NCBI RefSeq assembly: GCF_003045775.1
Contig: NZ_PXNS01000001.1
Location: forward strand, 186,001-250,000
Length of the DNA stretch: 64,000 bases
Direction: 5' to 3'
Source of the DNA: Halomonas litopenaei
GTDB taxonomy: Bacteria; Pseudomonadota; Gammaproteobacteria; Pseudomonadales; Halomonadaceae
The stretch's first letter is position 1. Every line of letters begins with the position of its first letter. The notes beneath the pieces are model-generated. The model ran no database searches, had not been told where the DNA came from, and saw nothing but the letters and a program-made list of their open reading frames with translations. The translations under genes were made by a program, and so were the position numbers. Positions 7,545-15,400 of this stretch are shown piece after piece.

Positions 7545-10469
7545 TCAGGGTTTGGCCGCCTGGGCGCTGGTGTCCGCCGGCGTCGGTGACAGCGCTTCTT
7601 CCTCGTCACCGGGCAGGGCTTCCAGGTCGCCTTTCAACGCCATGACGTCGCTGGGTGCGGCACCCGGATCGAAGGTTACGTCCACCACTGCGGCGCCACC
7701 CAGACGCTGCCAGCTGTCCTTCAGGCTGGCGGCGTCGACCTCGAGCACCGCGGCGGCCAGCCGCTCACGCCTATCGAAGTCGGTGTCGCCGTAGGACAGC
7801 GCCTGCCACAGGCGGGTGGTGCGCTCCTCGAGGCCTGAATCACGCTGGGTAATCTCGTCGTGGACCGCCTGGCGATAGGTGGCCAGGGTGTCGTCATCCA
7901 GGCTGTCCAGACGCTCGGGCACACGGTCGAGGAAGTCGCTGACCCTGGCCTTGAGCTCGTCGCTCTGGGTGGAGGGAGACTGCACCAGCAGGCTGATGCC
8001 CGGAGCGTGCAGCAGCGGTGAGTAGCCTGCGCTGACGATGTACCCGAGCTGCTGTTCGGTACGCAACTGCTGGTAGAAGGGAGTCTCGAGCAGCTTGCCG
8101 AGCACCGCGATGCGGGCCTGGGTGGCGATACCCTGGTCCGGCCCCTGCAGGTAGCGAATCAGCAGCGACTCGTCTCGGCTGGAGTCCGGCGTCAGGCTCG
8201 GCAGATCCACTGCCTTGAGTACCTGCAGGTCGGTGATGGCGTCCGCGCCAAGGCTGGGCTCAAGCGCCGCGATGGCCTGCTCGGCCTCGTCGCGTGCCAG
8301 CGACTCTTCCAGGTTGCCGACCACCAGTGCCTGCAGGTGCAGCTCGTCGAGGAAGCGCTCGCGGAAGTCGCGCAGGTCCTGGGGCTCGAGGTCGGACAGC
8401 GCCTCCAGCAGTACCTGGGGGGACCACTGGGGCCGAATCAGCGCCTCGGACAGGGTGCGTTGACCCTGGTGATAGAGCGGATTGCGTGGTGCATTGCCCC
8501 ATTGCTTTTCCAGGCCGTAGCGTACTCGGGCAACGCTTGCGTCGAGGATCTCACCCTGCTTGAGCTGGTCGATCACCTCCCGTATCACCCTGTCCTGGCG
8601 GTCACGCCAGCCGGTGAAGGACAGCGTCATGCCACGCGAGTGGGCATAGGCTTCATACTTCTGTCCCGCCAGACGTGCGGCGTAGAGCTTCTCGTTGAGG
8701 CTGTCGTTGAGCCAGCCGGCCAGCAGTTGTGTCAGCACGGCCTGGCGCGGGGACTGGCTGGCGCCAGGGTGCTGCAGGCTGAAGCGCCAGGAGGCCTTGG
8801 GCGTATCGTACTCGGCATCGGCCTTGTACCAGGCGCCGGCCTCGGGGGTGTCGATCAGCAGTGAGGGGCGCTCGTCGTGGGCCTCAAGCAGCGCCAGGTC
8901 CTCGGCGATAAAGGGATTGGGCTCGGGCAGCGCCAGCCCCGCCAGGGGGTCGGCTGCGGTGTCGGCCAATGGCGTCTCCTGCCAGGCGGTGTCGTAGTAG
9001 CGGCTACGTTGGTCGCCTTCGACCTCGGGGCCGGTGTACAGGCGGATCATGTTGTCGGGGCGCAGCGAATCGAGCCAGCGACGCACTTCCTCTGCGTCGA
9101 GCCCGTCCATGCGGTAGCCGGCGCGGTTGACGTCCTCGAGCGGGTAGTGGGTCAGGCTCATGGACAGGCGCATGGCCTCGTCCAGGGCGTTACCGTGCTG
9201 CTGGAACTGGAACGCCTGCTCGGACAGGCTGGCCTGCTCGTCGTAGCGTTCCTCGCTGATGCCCTGTTGGCGAATCTGCTCGATGGTGGCAAACAGACTG
9301 GCCTGGATGCGATCGAGATGCTCGTGACCCTCAGGGGTCAGGCTGACATCCACGGCCAGCAGTGCATGGCGGCCGTCACCTCGGGTGACGCCGGCGGACA
9401 GGCCGTCGGCCCAGCCGGCCTCGCGCAGGCGGCTCAACAGGCTGCCGGGCCCCTCATGACCGATCAGGTTGGCGATGTAGCTGGCCGGCTTGTGGCGATA
9501 GCTGAGCACGGGGTCGGGAACCGGGAACAGAAAGCTGACGCGGCGAGCGTCGCGCAGCGACTGGGCCTCGGCGGCCAGCGGCAGGCGTGAGCGATCCACC
9601 AGTGGGGTGTCGATGACGGGTGCCTCGAGGCCGCGATCGGGCACCTCGGCGAAACGTTCGACCACCAGTGTCTGCAGTTGATCCAACGGCATCGGCGCCA
9701 CCACCGCCAGATGCATGACGTTGGCGCCGTAGTGGTTCTCGTAGAAGTTCATGACCCGCTCGCGCAGGCTGGGCTCCCCTTCGGGCCGCTCGGCCAGGGT
9801 CTCCTTGCTGCCCACCGAGAAACCCACGGTGGGGTTGGCCGGATTGAGCAGGGCGTCGAGGACCTCGTTCTCGCGGCGTGCGTCATCGCGCAGGCGCGCC
9901 TGATATTCGGAGTGCACCACGTTGCGCTCGCTGCCCAGGCGGTCGGCGTTGAACAGCGGGTCGATGAAGAACCGACTGAAGCGATCCAGAGCGCCTTCGA
10001 AGGCCTCGGGTTCCACATCGAAGAAGTAGTTGGTGTCCAGCGAGGCGGTGAAGGCGTTGTGGCGCCCGCCGTGGCGGCTGATGTAGCCCTGGTAGGCGTC
10101 GGGCTCGGGGTAGGCCTCGGTGCCCAGAAACAGCATATGTTCGAGCAGGTGGGCGAGCCCCTGTAGGTCATCGGGATCCTGGGCGCTGCCCACCGACACA
10201 TTGAGTGAAGCCGCCGCCTTGTCGGCCTCGGGATCGCTGACCAGCAGGACGTCGAGGCCGTTGTCCAGGGTCAGTACGCGATAGTCGCGATCATCGTGGG
10301 GGCTGACGATCGGCGTCGTGGCGGTGGCCACGTCGGCGTCGGCCTGAGCCGTGACCGGTTGCTCGCTGGTAGCGGCCGGGGCCGCGGAAGCCTGAGCCAG
10401 CGGTAGCCACAGGCCGATCAGGGTGGCGACGAGGGCGCTGGCGCCGCGTCGTGTGAGGGTCGAAGCCAT
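7545..10469 (-). CDS. Exported M16 zinc metallopeptidase, pitrilysin/insulinase type
   Basis: Predicted periplasmic zinc protease that degrades peptides. The 974-residue protein begins with a signal peptide (MASTLTRRGASALVATLIGL, then alanine-rich to about residue 30). The inverted zinc motif HXXEH is H107-L-L-E110-H111, and the third ligand Glu188 in NVVHSE lies exactly 76 residues later, the family rule. The length and the inactive second half match pitrilysin. The start at 10469 has AAGGAG; a longer in-frame start at 10496 would destroy the signal peptide. The ATG shares one base with the stop of the upstream SRAP gene, so the two are probably co-translated. Confidence 0.9.
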   Translation of the reverse strand: MASTLTRRGASALVATLIGLWLPLAQASAAPAATSEQPVTAQADADVATATTPIVSPHDDRDYRVLTLDNGLDVLLVSDPEADKAAASLNVSVGSAQDPDDLQGLAHLLEHMLFLGTEAYPEPDAYQGYISRHGGRHNAFTASLDTNYFFDVEPEAFEGALDRFSRFFIDPLFNADRLGSERNVVHSEYQARLRDDARRENEVLDALLNPANPTVGFSVGSKETLAERPEGEPSLRERVMNFYENHYGANVMHLAVVAPMPLDQLQTLVVERFAEVPDRGLEAPVIDTPLVDRSRLPLAAEAQSLRDARRVSFLFPVPDPVLSYRHKPASYIANLIGHEGPGSLLSRLREAGWADGLSAGVTRGDGRHALLAVDVSLTPEGHEHLDRIQASLFATIEQIRQQGISEERYDEQASLSEQAFQFQQHGNALDEAMRLSMSLTHYPLEDVNRAGYRMDGLDAEEVRRWLDSLRPDNMIRLYTGPEVEGDQRSRYYDTAWQETPLADTAADPLAGLALPEPNPFIAEDLALLEAHDERPSLLIDTPEAGAWYKADAEYDTPKASWRFSLQHPGASQSPRQAVLTQLLAGWLNDSLNEKLYAARLAGQKYEAYAHSRGMTLSFTGWRDRQDRVIREVIDQLKQGEILDASVARVRYGLEKQWGNAPRNPLYHQGQRTLSEALIRPQWSPQVLLEALSDLEPQDLRDFRERFLDELHLQALVVGNLEESLARDEAEQAIAALEPSLGADAITDLQVLKAVDLPSLTPDSSRDESLLIRYLQGPDQGIATQARIAVLGKLLETPFYQQLRTEQQLGYIVSAGYSPLLHAPGISLLVQSPSTQSDELKARVSDFLDRVPERLDSLDDDTLATYRQAVHDEITQRDSGLEERTTRLWQALSYGDTDFDRRERLAAAVLEVDAASLKDSWQRLGGAAVVDVTFDPGAAPSDVMALKGDLEALPGDEEEALSPTPADTSAQAAKP

Positions 10470-11152
10470 CACGTCTCCTTGGAAGTCTGGCGCCACATCT
10501 TGCCGATGGGGTGGGCACAGGATGGGTCTTGCTCTTGAGGATTGTTCACTCGTCTTGATACCGGAAAAGCGCCCAACAGTTCCCCGGGAGGGGGGCTCAA
10601 CAGTGGCTTGAGGTCCTCGGGATCACTCTGCGGGTCCAGCCAGGCCCTCGCTTGACCGGGGGCTATGACCGCCGGCAGACGGTCGGTCAGGGGGGCCAGA
10701 AAGCCAGGGCTAGGTACCGTGATCAAGGCGAAGGAGTCGTTATAGTCGGTAAGGGTGGTGTGAAACCTACACCATAGTCCGGCCAGCAGCATCGGCCCGC
10801 GGTCTGCCCTGGTGATCAAGAAGGGCTGCTTGTAGTTTGGACGCGGCTGCCAGGCGTAGGCGCCGGCTACCGGCACCAGGCAGCGCCGCGCGCGGAAGGC
10901 GTCACGGAACATCGGGCGCGAGTCGAGGCTTTCGGCGCGGGCGCAGTGGGGGGCGTGATCGAGCACCTGCAACCAGGGCGGTGTCAGGCCCCAGAAACCG
11001 ATCCCCAGGGTAGGGCGTCCAGCTTCCAGGCGGATGATCGACAGTGGACGGCGCGGGGCCATGTTGACGCCGCTGATGGCCTGGGCCGGAGCATCGAGGT
11101 CGTCGAGGGCGGTCTCGATGGCGCGGGCGGGAATATAGAGACGGCCGGTCAT
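10469..11152 (-). CDS. SRAP-family (YedK/HMCES-like) protein lacking active-site residues
   Basis: A 227-residue protein of the SOS-response-associated peptidase fold, whose members crosslink abasic sites in single-stranded DNA. Family landmarks are clear: NMAPRRP, FWGLTPPW, ARAES, MFRDAFRARRCLVP, ALITVPS, DRLP and FPVSRRVNN. Yet the nucleophile Cys2 is Thr2 (MTGR instead of MCGR), the NAR asparagine is Cys70, the catalytic Glu of G-Y-E-W is Ala100 (GAYAW), and the His of the IHDR motif is Thr156. Abasic-site chemistry by the known mechanism is therefore unlikely. The ATG at 11152 has AGGAG. The gene overlaps the protease start by one base. Confidence 0.8.
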   Translation of the reverse strand: MTGRLYIPARAIETALDDLDAPAQAISGVNMAPRRPLSIIRLEAGRPTLGIGFWGLTPPWLQVLDHAPHCARAESLDSRPMFRDAFRARRCLVPVAGAYAWQPRPNYKQPFLITRADRGPMLLAGLWCRFHTTLTDYNDSFALITVPSPGFLAPLTDRLPAVIAPGQARAWLDPQSDPEDLKPLLSPPPGELLGAFPVSRRVNNPQEQDPSCAHPIGKMWRQTSKET

Positions 11153-11249
11153 GGGGGCTCCTGCGATCTGGAGGGCCAGCGTACCCAAGCTCCCGGTGTC
11201 AGGAAAGCCTTGAGCCCGTTGTTGCGGCGAAGGGGGCATAATGAGCGGT

Positions 11250-11264
11250 CGAAAACAGTGTTCG
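11250..11264 (+). promoter_or_regulatory. Near-palindrome upstream of the TetR gene, possible operator
   Basis: A 15-bp imperfect palindrome (CGAA-ACAGTG-TTCG type, 12 of 15 symmetric positions) lies between the divergent SRAP and TetR-family genes, 69 bases before the regulator start. TetR proteins commonly repress from such a site. This is inference only. Confidence 0.3.
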
Positions 11265-11332
11265 ATTAATGTATGCTGAACGATACCGCTGAACCTGAAG
11301 CCGCCGATGTCCGGCCGCGAGAGAGAAGAGCG

Positions 11333-11983
11333 ATGGCGCGTCCAAGACAGCATGCCCCCGAGGAGCTTCACGCCCAGGTGATGGCCGCCTGCGATGCCTG
11401 GCTGGCTGAGCAGCCGGTGCATGCCCTGTCGCTGCGCTCGTTGGCCCGGGAGGTGGGCTGTGCGCCGAGCACCCTGCTGAAACTCTACGGCAGCTTCAAC
11501 AACCTGCTTCAGCACGTCAACCTGGAAAGCCTCGGTCGGCTGCGCACGGTGATGGAGCCCCTGCTGGTCGACACCACCGAGCCTGAGGCCCGGCTGCGTG
11601 CCCTGGCCCAGGGGTACTGGAAGTTCGCCCGCGAAGACGCCCATCGCTGGCAGCTGATGTTCGACTATCCGCTGGCCCAGGAAGGCGAGCTCGATCAGCG
11701 CCAGACCGATATGATCGGCGCACTGTTTGCCCGGGTCGAGGGGACCCTGACCGAGTATCAACCGGATCTCGAATCGCTCGAGGCGCAGCGCCTGGCGCGA
11801 ACCCTGTGGGGCAGCGTTCATGGCCTGGTGCAGCTGGGGCTCAATGATCGTCTTGGCTATTCCCAGGGCGGCGCCTTTGAGGTCGAGGAGCTGCTCGATC
11901 AACTGCTGTCGACCACCCTCGCCGGACTCAAGCAGATAGGCCGTGACCAGAGGGGCGATAGACAGGTGAACGACACGCCGTGA
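11333..11983 (+). CDS. TetR/AcrR-family transcriptional regulator
   Basis: A 216-residue one-component repressor. The N-terminal helix-turn-helix reads LSLRSLAREVGCAPSTLLKLYGSFNNLLQ, close to the TetR pattern; the rest is a helical ligand and dimer domain with a TetR_C_33-like look (HRWQLMFDYPL). ATG 11333 with a purine-rich GAGAGAAG box is preferred over the in-frame ATG 11273. Its end overlaps the acyltransferase start by four bases, so the two form an operon and the ligand may be a lipid or fatty acyl compound (inference). Confidence 0.85.
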   Translation: MARPRQHAPEELHAQVMAACDAWLAEQPVHALSLRSLAREVGCAPSTLLKLYGSFNNLLQHVNLESLGRLRTVMEPLLVDTTEPEARLRALAQGYWKFAREDAHRWQLMFDYPLAQEGELDQRQTDMIGALFARVEGTLTEYQPDLESLEAQRLARTLWGSVHGLVQLGLNDRLGYSQGGAFEVEELLDQLLSTTLAGLKQIGRDQRGDRQVNDTP

Positions 11984-12687
11984 TCGACGTACTCGTCTGG
12001 GGCCTCGTCGGCCTGCTTGCCTGCATCGCTGCCTGGCGCTTCTATCGCGCCCCGGCGGTGTATATCCGACGTTTCGTGTTTGCCTTTATCCATGTGTTGT
12101 ACCGACTTCGCTTCCAGGGGCGTCGCTTCGTGCCCCCGCGCGGGCCGGCGCTGGTGGTGTGCAATCATGTCAGCTTCATGGATGCGCTGGTGATGGGCGG
12201 CGGCAGTCCCAGGCCGCTGCGCTTCTTGATGGATCGCCCGATCTACGAGTCGAAGCGCCTCAACTGGCTGTTCCGCATGGTCGGGGCGATACCCGTGGAG
12301 TCGGATCGTCGTGACCCGGGCAATGTGCGTCGCGCCCTGGAAGAAGTCAGCCGCGCCTTGAGAAACGGCGACGTGGTGATGCTGTTCCCGGAAGGGCGGC
12401 TGACGTCGGATGGTGATGTCAAGACCTTCCGCCGGGGCCTCGATCTGATTCTGTCGAGGGACCCGGTGCCGGTGATTCCCGCCGCGCTGTCAGGCCTGTG
12501 GGGCTCGTGGACCTCCAATTGCCACGGCAAGGCTCTGGCCCATTTCCCCAGGCGCTGCCGCGCCCGGGTGGCGCTCTACTTCGACGAGCCGGTGCCGCCG
12601 GGGCAAGCCACCCGTCAGTCGCTGGAGGCCCGGGTGCGCGAGCTCAAGGCCGAAGCCGATCGCTGGGTCGAGACCGGTAAGCCCTGA
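11980..12687 (+). CDS. PlsC-like 1-acyl-glycerol-3-phosphate acyltransferase
   Basis: Membrane-anchored acyltransferase, 235 residues. An N-terminal hydrophobic helix (about 4-20) precedes the LPLAT domain. The catalytic HX4D motif is H63-VSFM-D68, and the phosphate-binding motif is FPEGR at 136-140. The substrate could be lysophosphatidate or another lysolipid; a second canonical plsC may lie elsewhere. GTG start in a GTGA overlap with the TetR gene. A strong terminator follows. Confidence 0.85.
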   Translation: MIDVLVWGLVGLLACIAAWRFYRAPAVYIRRFVFAFIHVLYRLRFQGRRFVPPRGPALVVCNHVSFMDALVMGGGSPRPLRFLMDRPIYESKRLNWLFRMVGAIPVESDRRDPGNVRRALEEVSRALRNGDVVMLFPEGRLTSDGDVKTFRRGLDLILSRDPVPVIPAALSGLWGSWTSNCHGKALAHFPRRCRARVALYFDEPVPPGQATRQSLEARVRELKAEADRWVETGKP

Positions 12688-12752
12688 GGCAACCGCCGCC
12701 GGGGTACGCAGGCTCCGACAGAGGGAAGGTCGGGTTAGGGAAGGGATAACGC

Positions 12753-12782
12753 AGAAAGGGACGGCCTCGGCCGTCCCTTTCT
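12753..12782. terminator. 14-bp hairpin after the acyltransferase gene
   Basis: Arms 12753-12766 and 12769-12782 are perfectly complementary around a minimal TC turn, ending in AAAGGG/CCCTTTCT. It is followed directly by a tandem-repeat block and the convergent corB gene. Confidence 0.75.
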
Positions 12783-12794
12783 CGTAAATACCTT

Positions 12795-12914
12795 GCTTGT
12801 CAGTGCTTTGCTTGTCAGTGCTTTGCTTGTCAGTACTTTGCTTGTCAGTACTTTGCTTGTCAGTACTTTGCTGGCAAGTACTCTGCCTGCTGGTGCCTTG
12901 CCCGCCGGTTTCTT
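12795..12914. repeat. 15-bp minisatellite, five good copies plus three decayed
   Basis: Units of GCTTGTCAGTRCTTT run head to tail at 12795, 12810, 12825, 12840 and 12855. The first two carry GTG and the next three GTA at the variable position. Three increasingly degenerate units reach 12914. The block fills the space between convergent genes, 47 bases from the corB stop. Open frames through it code only simple Leu/Val/Ser repeats and are not genes. Confidence 0.9.
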
Positions 12915-12961
12915 CCCTGCATGTCGCGTCGCGACTGACGTGCCTCTGGTCCTTGCGGTGG

Positions 12962-14257
12962 TCAGTCGCCCGCGTCGGATTCTGCCAGGACGCGGCGAGT
13001 GCCAGGCCAGCAGCTGACTGAGGTGATCAGGTTGTCGCGCATCTCGAGGATTTCCATGCGGATGTTGCCGATCTGCAGACAGGCCGGGCCGTCGGGGAAG
13101 GACTCGAGGTGTTCCAGTATCACCCCGTTCAGCGTCTTGGGGCCGTCGGTGGGCAAGTGCCAGCCCAGCGACTTGTTGATATCACGGATATTGGCGGTGC
13201 CGTCGATCACGTGGCTGCCATCGCTCTGGGGCAGCATGTCCTGTTCCTGGCCGGCCACGTCGGTGGTGAATTCACCGACGATCTCCTCGAGGATGTCCTC
13301 CAGGGTCACCAGACCCTCCACGTCGCCGTACTCGTCCACCACGATACCAATCCGGCGCTTCTGCTTCTGAAAGTTCAACAGCTGGGTGTGCAGCGGCGTC
13401 GATTCGGGAATGAAGTAGGGCTCCCGCGCTTCCTGCACGATGGCCGCCTTGGTCACCTCGCCTCTGGACAGGAAGCGGGCGGCATTGCGCAGGTGCAGCA
13501 TGCCGATGATGCTGTTGATGTCGCCCTTGAATACCGGCAGCCGGGTGTGCTGGCTGGTGCGGATCTGGGTCAGGATATCCTCGAGACTGTCGTCGAGATC
13601 GATGCCGACCACCTCATGGCGCGGCACCATGATGTCGTTCACGGTGACATTCTCGAGATCCAGAATCGACAGCAGCATGGCCTGGTGGCGATGGGGGATC
13701 AGGGTGCCGGCCTCGTGGACCACGGTGCGCAGCTCGTCGCGGGTGAGATTGTCACCATTGCCGTCGATATTCTTGACGCCAAGCAGTCTGAGCAGGCCGT
13801 TGGAGATCACGTTGACCACCCACACCAGCGGATACAGCAGCTTGAGCAGCGGCTCCAGAATCATCGAGGCCGGGTAGGCGATGCGCTCCGGCTTCACCGC
13901 CGCGAAGGTCTTGGGGGTAACCTCGGCGAAGATCAGCACCACGATGGTCAGGATCGCCGTGGAGATGGCGGGGCCGCTGACATCGCCAAAGAAGTGGATG
14001 GCGATGATGGTGGCGATGGAGGCCGCCAGGTTGTTGACGAAGTTGTTGCCGATCAGGATGACGCCGATCAGCCGGTCGGGACGCGCGAGCAAGCGCATCA
14101 CGCGCTTGGCGTTGCGCTGTCCGCTGTTGGCCTGGTGGCTCAACCGATAGCGGTTGATCGACATCATGCCGGTCTCGGAACTGGAGAAGAAGCCCGATAG
14201 GGCAATCAGCAGAAAGAGCAGGCCGAACAGCAGGCCCACCGGAAAGTCGTCGTTCAA
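12962..14257 (-). CDS. corB: CorB/CorC (CNNM) family divalent-cation transport protein
   Basis: Inner-membrane protein of the HlyC/CorC family linked to Mg2+/Co2+ efflux. The 431 residues comprise a DUF21 membrane domain (to about residue 190, with FFSSSETGMMSINRYRLSH and the EVTPKTFAA motif), a CBS pair (about 205-330; MVPRHEVVGID and EYGDVEGLVTLEDILEEIVGE), and a CorC/HlyC C-terminal domain. It starts at TTG 14257 with AAGGA upstream. The neighbourhood corB-ypjD-ffh is the one seen in E. coli (yfjD-ypjD-ffh). Confidence 0.9.
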   Translation of the reverse strand: MNDDFPVGLLFGLLFLLIALSGFFSSSETGMMSINRYRLSHQANSGQRNAKRVMRLLARPDRLIGVILIGNNFVNNLAASIATIIAIHFFGDVSGPAISTAILTIVVLIFAEVTPKTFAAVKPERIAYPASMILEPLLKLLYPLVWVVNVISNGLLRLLGVKNIDGNGDNLTRDELRTVVHEAGTLIPHRHQAMLLSILDLENVTVNDIMVPRHEVVGIDLDDSLEDILTQIRTSQHTRLPVFKGDINSIIGMLHLRNAARFLSRGEVTKAAIVQEAREPYFIPESTPLHTQLLNFQKQKRRIGIVVDEYGDVEGLVTLEDILEEIVGEFTTDVAGQEQDMLPQSDGSHVIDGTANIRDINKSLGWHLPTDGPKTLNGVILEHLESFPDGPACLQIGNIRMEILEMRDNLITSVSCWPGTRRVLAESDAGD

Positions 14258-14332
14258 GACGTGAAATCCTTGGTCGCGGGTAGGGGTCGAGTTGTAGGGG
14301 GTCGGGCCGGGAGTGTCAAGGAGACCTCCTGT

Positions 14333-15133
14333 CTAGCTGTGCGCTAACAGCACCTCAAGGACAAACTTGCTACCAAAGTAGGCCAAAAGCAGTGCGATAT
14401 AGCCTCCCAGGGTCCAGCGCACCGCCCGCATACCTCGCCACCCAAGGCGGTAGTGGCACAGCAGCAGTACCGCGAACACCAGCCAGGCCAGCAGCGACAG
14501 CACCGTCTTGTGGACCAGGTGTTGGGCGAACATGTTATCGAGGAACACGAACCCGCTGGCGATGGCCAGCGTAAGCAGGGCCATGCCCACCCAGATCATC
14601 TCGAACAGCACCCGCTCCATGGTGGTCAGCGGCGGCAGTGCCTGTACCACGCCGCGTATCCGGTGATGCTTGAGGGCCTTGTTCTGGACGCCTACCAGTA
14701 TCGCCTGCAGCGAGGCGATGGCCAGCACCGCGAAGGCCAGGGCGGAGCTGACGGCGTGGAAGGCGATGCCGGGGGTCATGCCGTTTGCGCTGGTAGGGGT
14801 CGGTAGTTCGGTACCGAGCAGCAGCACCACGCCTGCAAAGGGGAACAGCACGGCGGCGATATTGAGCACCGGCTTGAACAGGCTGGCGCCCAGCAGCACC
14901 ACCACCGCCAGGGCGGTGACCAGCACTGCGCTGGTGGACAGTCCTGGCAGCATCGAGCCCTCGAGGGCAAGCAGGCCGCCGGCGACGACCAGGTGGAGAG
15001 CCGCCGCCAGGGTGCCGAAGCCACGCACCAGTAGGTCGCGCGGAGGTACCCGGCGAATCAGGGTCAGCCCTTGCCAGGAGGCAGCCGCCAGATAGAAGAC
15101 AAAGGCCAGTAGAGCCAGAGGTAACGCCTGCAT
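14333..15133 (-). CDS. ypjD: YpjD, CcsA/CcmC-like inner-membrane protein
   Basis: A 266-residue integral membrane protein with about eight hydrophobic segments, of the cytochrome c assembly (CcsA) type. The stretch GIAFHAVSSALAFAVLAIAS and the later HLVHKTVLSLLAWLVFAVLL carry histidines typical of the haem-handling family. Its true role in gammaproteobacteria is unknown. The ATG at 15133 was chosen because upstream in-frame codons are not hydrophobic. It is divergent from ffh and followed by corB. Confidence 0.85.
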   Translation of the reverse strand: MQALPLALLAFVFYLAAASWQGLTLIRRVPPRDLLVRGFGTLAAALHLVVAGGLLALEGSMLPGLSTSAVLVTALAVVVLLGASLFKPVLNIAAVLFPFAGVVLLLGTELPTPTSANGMTPGIAFHAVSSALAFAVLAIASLQAILVGVQNKALKHHRIRGVVQALPPLTTMERVLFEMIWVGMALLTLAIASGFVFLDNMFAQHLVHKTVLSLLAWLVFAVLLLCHYRLGWRGMRAVRWTLGGYIALLLAYFGSKFVLEVLLAHS

Positions 15134-15282
15134 GCTGTGCTGTCCGTGCGCCTTGCCGGCGCCTTTGAAGATAGGGATCCTGGGTCCGGGGAATGCCTTC
15201 CCCTCGACACCGACTATACCGGATAGCGCCTCGGCTGACAGCCAGCGGGCGGCCTTCTTCGGCTGTCTTGCCGGCAACTGCA

Positions 15283-15311
15283 TGGAGAGTCCGCGCCACA
15301 AGGCGTATAAT
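15283..15311 (+). promoter_or_regulatory. Sigma-70 promoter for ffh
   Basis: A perfect -10 TATAAT (15306-15311) lies 17 bases after TGGAGA (15283-15288), which matches the -35 consensus at four of six positions. Transcription would start about 80 bases before the ffh ATG. Confidence 0.6.
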
Positions 15312-15400
15312 TTGCGCCATCGTCAAGGCCGCGCACCGGCGGCCGTCTCAAGGGGCGTCTCGACAAGGGCGCCTTGAGGCCATCGCATTTGGAGAGGCCC

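Noticed and set aside
12793..13021. Two 74-codon frames reading Leu/Val/Ser repeats
   Set aside because: They only translate the 15-bp tandem repeat and run into the antisense of corB.
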